Part shown: positions 14,673-17,949 of the stretch, piece after piece
How positions within the stretch are numbered: position 1 is the stretch's first letter
Layout: every line of letters starts with the position of its first letter
Source: Gemmatimonadales bacterium UBA7889
GTDB lineage: Bacteria; Gemmatimonadota; Gemmatimonadetes; Longimicrobiales; Gaopeijiaceae
Length of the DNA: 17,949 nt
Assembly: GCA_002501085.1 (NCBI GenBank)
Contig: DLRL01000107.1
Location: 648 to 18,596, forward strand
Direction of reading: 5' to 3'
Notes under the pieces: generated by a model
The model's input: the letters and a program-made list of their open reading frames with translations, nothing else
What the model was told of the DNA's origin: nothing
Database searches by the model: none
Program-made: the position numbers and the translations under genes

Positions 14673-17471
14673 GTGCAGGAGAAGAGACCTGACCCCTTCG
14701 GGGCGCTTACGACTACCGACCTCCCTGAGGGTCCTACATCCTTCTATCGCTTAGAAAAGCTTGAGAAGGAAGCGATCATCAGCTCGCTAGATCTCTTGCC
14801 TTTCTCAATACGCATCCTGCTTGAGAATACCCTGAGACATGCCGGCGGACGATACGTTTCCGAGGAGCATGTACTGGCCGTAGGCCAGTGGAGTCCTGAG
14901 AAATCCGGCACCGATGTTCCTTTCATGCCGACACGCGTTGTGCTACAGGACTTTACCGGCGTTCCGGCAGTGGTCGACTTAGCGGCGATGCGTGACGGAC
15001 TGAAGGGGTTGGGTGGTGATCCTCAGCGAATCAACCCGGTCGTGCCCGCTGACCTCGTAATTGATCACTCGGTCCAGGTAGACCACTTTGGTTTCGCTGA
15101 CGCTTTCCGGTTGAATGTCGAGCGGGAATTCGAGCGGAATCGAGAACGGTACACCCTTCTCCGCTGGGCAGGAGAAGCATTTAATAATTTCTCTGTCGTA
15201 CCGCCTGGTACAGGAATCGTTCACCAGGTGAATCTTGAGTACCTCGCTTCCGTCGTTCACCGGAGAGAGCACGAAGGCACCTGGCTCGCATACCCTGACA
15301 CCGTGGTTGGCACCGACTCACATACAACGATGATCAACGGCTTAGGTGTCGTGGGTTGGGGAGTAGGAGGAATCGAAGCAGAAGCTGTTGTTCTCGGGCA
15401 ACCGTATTACATGCTGCTACCCGAAGTTGTGGGTGTGAAGCTCACGGGAACACTACCCGAGGGAGCGACAGCAACAGATCTGGTGCTGCGTGTGACTGAG
15501 ATGCTTCGCGAACACGGTGTCGTGGGCAGTTTTGTGGAATACTACGGTGCGGGACTCAGTAACTTGTCTCTGCCTGACAAGGCTACCTTGGCCAACATGT
15601 CACCCGAATACGGTGCAACCATCGGTTTCTTCCCAGTTGACCAAGCCACACTGAACTATCTACGCGGTACAGGACGCTCAGAGGAAATGGTTCAGCGTAT
15701 TGACCGAATCTCAAAGGAACTCGGGCTGTTTCGTACTGACGAGACACCCGACCCCTCATACACCTCTGACCTCGCACTCGATCTCTCAACCATAGAGCCG
15801 AGCCTAGCGGGGCCAAAGCGGCCGCAGGATCGCATCAGGATGGAGGAGATGCGAGGTCAGTTCAAGCAGGATTTACCAGGACTCGTACCAACTGGATTCA
15901 CGCTCCCAAATGGCACAAGCGAACCAGAACAGTGGGAAGGAGAGAGCCTGATCGGTGGCCAAGAACAAAAAACTGCAGTAGCAGAAATGGGTGCGCCAAG
16001 TCGGGCCTCTATGGTCGAGACCGACGACGGTGATTATGAAATCGGGGATGGTACAGTCGTCATCGCCTCTATAACGAGTTGCACCAACACTTCAAATCCA
16101 TCAGTAATGGTCGGGGCAGGTTTACTAGCCAAGAGAGCGGTTGAGCGGGGACTCAAGGTCAAGCCCTGGGTTAAGACCGCAATGGCTCCAGGCAGTGGAG
16201 TCGTGACTGACTACCTTACCGAGTCCGGACTCTTACCCTATCTGGAGGCACTACGTTTCCACGTTGTCGGATACGGATGCATGACGTGTATCGGAAACAG
16301 CGGTCCTCTCCCTGAAAAGATCCAAAAAACTGTAGAGCAAGAAGGATTGGTCGTGGCTTCTGTACTATCCGGGAATCGCAATTTCGAAGCTCGTATTCAC
16401 CCACTTGTCCGTGCTAACTACCTCGCATCACCAGTGCTTGTAGTTGCTTATGCTCTCGCAGGACGAGTTGATATTGACCTTTATAATGAGCCCCTAGGTC
16501 ATGACCAAGAGGGACGTCCAGTTTTCCTTTCTGATATATGGCCGTCACAGGAAGAGGTTCGAGATACCGTCGCGAATGCATTGAAACCCGAGATGTTTAC
16601 GAAACGCTATTCTTTAGTAACAACAGGAGACGAAAACTGGCAGGCACTTCCACTCCCAGAAGAAGGCACGCTGTATGAGTGGGATGAAGAGTCAACCTAC
16701 ATTTGCAGGCCGCCGTTCTTTGATGGTATGGAGCTTGAAGTTCCCCCTGGCAATGACATCCAGGGAGCGCGAGTACTCGCGCTGCTCGGTCACTCCGTTA
16801 CAACTGACCACATCTCCCCAGCAGGAGCGATCCCCAAATCAGAACCAGCTGGGTCGTACTTGCGGGAAAACAATGTTGAGGTCAAAGACTTCAACACCTT
16901 CGGTTCGCGTCGCGGAAACCATGAGGTCATGATGCGTGGCACCTTCGGCAACGTGCGCATCAAGAACCTTCTTCTCGAAGGCCAGGAAGGTGGCCATACA
17001 ATCCACTTCCCTACCGAAGAGGTTGTGCCGATCTATGAAGCCGCAATGCGATACCGTGATGCCGGAACACCATTAGTGATACTCGCAGGGAAGGAGTATG
17101 GGACCGGAAGTTCACGTGACTGGGCAGCTAAAGGCACGGACCTCCTGGGTGTTCATGCGGTCATAGCAGAAAGCTACGAGAGGATTCACAGGAGTAACCT
17201 TGTCGGAATGGGAGTCTTGCCCCTCGAATACGAAGACGGGGCTACCGCTGAGAGTTTGGGACTTACCGGACACGAAACCTTCAATATTTCTGGTGTAGCC
17301 GATGGACTGGAGCCAGGCGATACAGTCGAGATAGTAGCTACCAATGACGACGGCGCTAAAATTCACTTTAGCGCGAAAGCCAGACTCGATTCAGACATCG
17401 ACGTCGAGTATTACTACAACCGCGGCATACTCCAGACTGTTCTCAGAAAGATGGCCAGAGGCGAGATGTGA
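14673..17471 (+). CDS. acnA: aconitate hydratase AcnA
   Basis: This cytoplasmic TCA-cycle enzyme interconverts citrate and isocitrate through cis-aconitate using a [4Fe-4S] cluster. The three cluster ligands are visible: C470 in SITSCTNTSNP, and C536 and C539 in GYGCMTCIGNSG. Other landmarks are VLQDFTGVPAVVDLAAMRD near residue 90, VDHSVQVDHFG-like IDHSVQVDHFG, GTDSHTTMINGLGVVGWGVGGIEAEA (substrate site), and in the C-terminal swivel domain GHSVTTDHISPAG, FNTFGSRRGNHEVMMRGTF and YGTGSSRDWAAKG with its active-site Ser/Arg. At 932 aa it is a little longer than E. coli AcnA (891), mainly in the linker around residues 395-455. The GTG start has GGGAG 5 nt upstream. The motif set and order identify the AcnA/IRP type rather than AcnB. 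Its last 29 nt overlap the convergent gene that follows. It is transcribed divergently from the PPIase operon. Confidence 0.97.
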   Translation: MQEKRPDPFGALTTTDLPEGPTSFYRLEKLEKEAIISSLDLLPFSIRILLENTLRHAGGRYVSEEHVLAVGQWSPEKSGTDVPFMPTRVVLQDFTGVPAVVDLAAMRDGLKGLGGDPQRINPVVPADLVIDHSVQVDHFGFADAFRLNVEREFERNRERYTLLRWAGEAFNNFSVVPPGTGIVHQVNLEYLASVVHRREHEGTWLAYPDTVVGTDSHTTMINGLGVVGWGVGGIEAEAVVLGQPYYMLLPEVVGVKLTGTLPEGATATDLVLRVTEMLREHGVVGSFVEYYGAGLSNLSLPDKATLANMSPEYGATIGFFPVDQATLNYLRGTGRSEEMVQRIDRISKELGLFRTDETPDPSYTSDLALDLSTIEPSLAGPKRPQDRIRMEEMRGQFKQDLPGLVPTGFTLPNGTSEPEQWEGESLIGGQEQKTAVAEMGAPSRASMVETDDGDYEIGDGTVVIASITSCTNTSNPSVMVGAGLLAKRAVERGLKVKPWVKTAMAPGSGVVTDYLTESGLLPYLEALRFHVVGYGCMTCIGNSGPLPEKIQKTVEQEGLVVASVLSGNRNFEARIHPLVRANYLASPVLVVAYALAGRVDIDLYNEPLGHDQEGRPVFLSDIWPSQEEVRDTVANALKPEMFTKRYSLVTTGDENWQALPLPEEGTLYEWDEESTYICRPPFFDGMELEVPPGNDIQGARVLALLGHSVTTDHISPAGAIPKSEPAGSYLRENNVEVKDFNTFGSRRGNHEVMMRGTFGNVRIKNLLLEGQEGGHTIHFPTEEVVPIYEAAMRYRDAGTPLVILAGKEYGTGSSRDWAAKGTDLLGVHAVIAESYERIHRSNLVGMGVLPLEYEDGATAESLGLTGHETFNISGVADGLEPGDTVEIVATNDDGAKIHFSAKARLDSDIDVEYYYNRGILQTVLRKMARGEM

Positions 17472-17928
17472 TGGTGTCCGCTTGTTGCTGCTCCCGTAAA
17501 GCGAGAGGAGGCCCCAGCACCTCATGTAGGATCACCGCTTTCCTTAGCGCTTCGCGGTCCCCCAAGCCCAGCTGATCCCTCGCTACTGAGGCTCGGAGTT
17601 CCAGCGTATCGGTTAAAGAGCCCAACCCGTGTTGGATGGACGCCGTTCGCTCGGATGGATCAGTTCCGTACTCTGGGTGTGTGCTATGGATTGGGTGGAC
17701 TGATGGGTCAGGGTCGGGCTGGCGCTTTCGACTCGTTCGAACCGGCTCCCTCTCCGGCAGAGGTGTCTCCTCAACCGGTTCCGGTTCTGGAAGTCGCATT
17801 GCACCAGTGATCTCCTCCCAAAGGTCAGCTGGTAAAATTTCAGTGGCCTTGCGTTCTCTTCCAGAGTCGCGGGCAAGTGGCTCTTCGCTCCAAACCTCTT
17901 TTTCTTCCTGATCCCAGTCCAGCTCCAT
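17443..17928 (-). CDS. Pro/Glu-rich cytoplasmic protein of unknown function
   Basis: I do not recognise a named family. The 161-aa product has no signal peptide or membrane segment. The first 100 residues are acidic and Pro/Glu-rich and look disordered (LPEPEPVEETPLPEREPV). The last 60 look folded and helical (LRASVARDQLGLGDREALRKAVILHEVLGPPLALRE). That block, with its ILHEVLGPPLALR core, gives the impression of a conserved short module. The ATG start has AGGA a few bases upstream, supporting a real gene. Its 3' end overlaps the acnA 3' end by 29 nt, convergently. The window ends 21 nt upstream of the start, so whether it sits in an operon cannot be seen. A competing frame over the same bases (17613-17942, minus) reads as a low-complexity shadow. 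Confidence 0.65.
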   Translation of the reverse strand: MELDWDQEEKEVWSEEPLARDSGRERKATEILPADLWEEITGAMRLPEPEPVEETPLPEREPVRTSRKRQPDPDPSVHPIHSTHPEYGTDPSERTASIQHGLGSLTDTLELRASVARDQLGLGDREALRKAVILHEVLGPPLALREQQQADTITSRLWPSF

Positions 17929-17949
17929 CGGTTCCTGAGCACGCTGGTT

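Noticed and set aside
17353..17374. Inverted repeat GCGCTAAA / TTTAGCGC inside the acnA 3' coding region
   Set aside because: An 8-bp stem with a 6-nt loop is expected by chance in a window this long, no T-tail follows on either strand, and it is fully coding.
1..17949. Mobile elements, CRISPR arrays, tRNA/rRNA genes, riboswitches
   Set aside because: I read both strands for repeats, transposase-like proteins and structured RNA signatures and saw none.

Overview
The window looks like a chromosomal segment of a Gram-negative, outer-membrane bacterium rich in SusC/SusD-type uptake systems. The best guess is a member of Gemmatimonadota or a neighbouring lineage. This rests on the style of the SusC plug, on a barrel-less carboxypeptidase-regulatory/plug protein ending in a CG..IWTR motif, on the GldA/F/G cluster in a background with no gliding genes in view, and on an AcnA-type aconitase. 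That placement is inference from protein style only. No phage, insertion sequence, CRISPR array, tRNA or rRNA was seen.

Layout. (1) Left end, + strand: a possible C-terminal tail of an upstream gene, a small unknown lipoprotein, and a lipoprotein di-heme oxidoreductase (DHOR-1), the last two 10 nt apart. (2) Minus strand, reading leftward from about 7.1 kb: a SusC/SusD outer-membrane uptake pair, an intrinsic terminator carrying a candidate leader ORF, and then a short protein with only the regulatory and plug domains of a TonB-dependent receptor. (3) Minus strand, reading leftward from about 14.3 kb: a tight six-gene operon of lipoprotein parvulin-type peptidyl-prolyl isomerase, a second lipoprotein di-heme oxidoreductase (DHOR-2), GldA-like ATPase, GldF-like permease, GldG-like auxiliary protein and a DUF4340 protein. 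It ends at a GGGGA/TCCCC hairpin with a T-rich tail. (4) A 377-bp divergent intergenic region with one perfect DnaA-box 9-mer. (5) + strand aconitase AcnA, whose 3' end overlaps a convergent minus-strand gene for a Pro/Glu-rich protein of unknown function.

How they may work together. Almost everything except aconitase belongs to the cell envelope: two haem lipoproteins, a folding helper, an ABC system with a large extracytoplasmic auxiliary module, and a TonB-energised outer-membrane channel with its surface lid. The most interesting points are the translational coupling of a PPIase and a di-haem enzyme to a complete GldAFG-DUF4340 module, the second DHOR paired with an unknown lipoprotein, and the terminator plus 16-codon ORF between susD and the plug-only gene, which has the geometry of a transcription attenuator. 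Nothing here proves a new system; these are testable associations.
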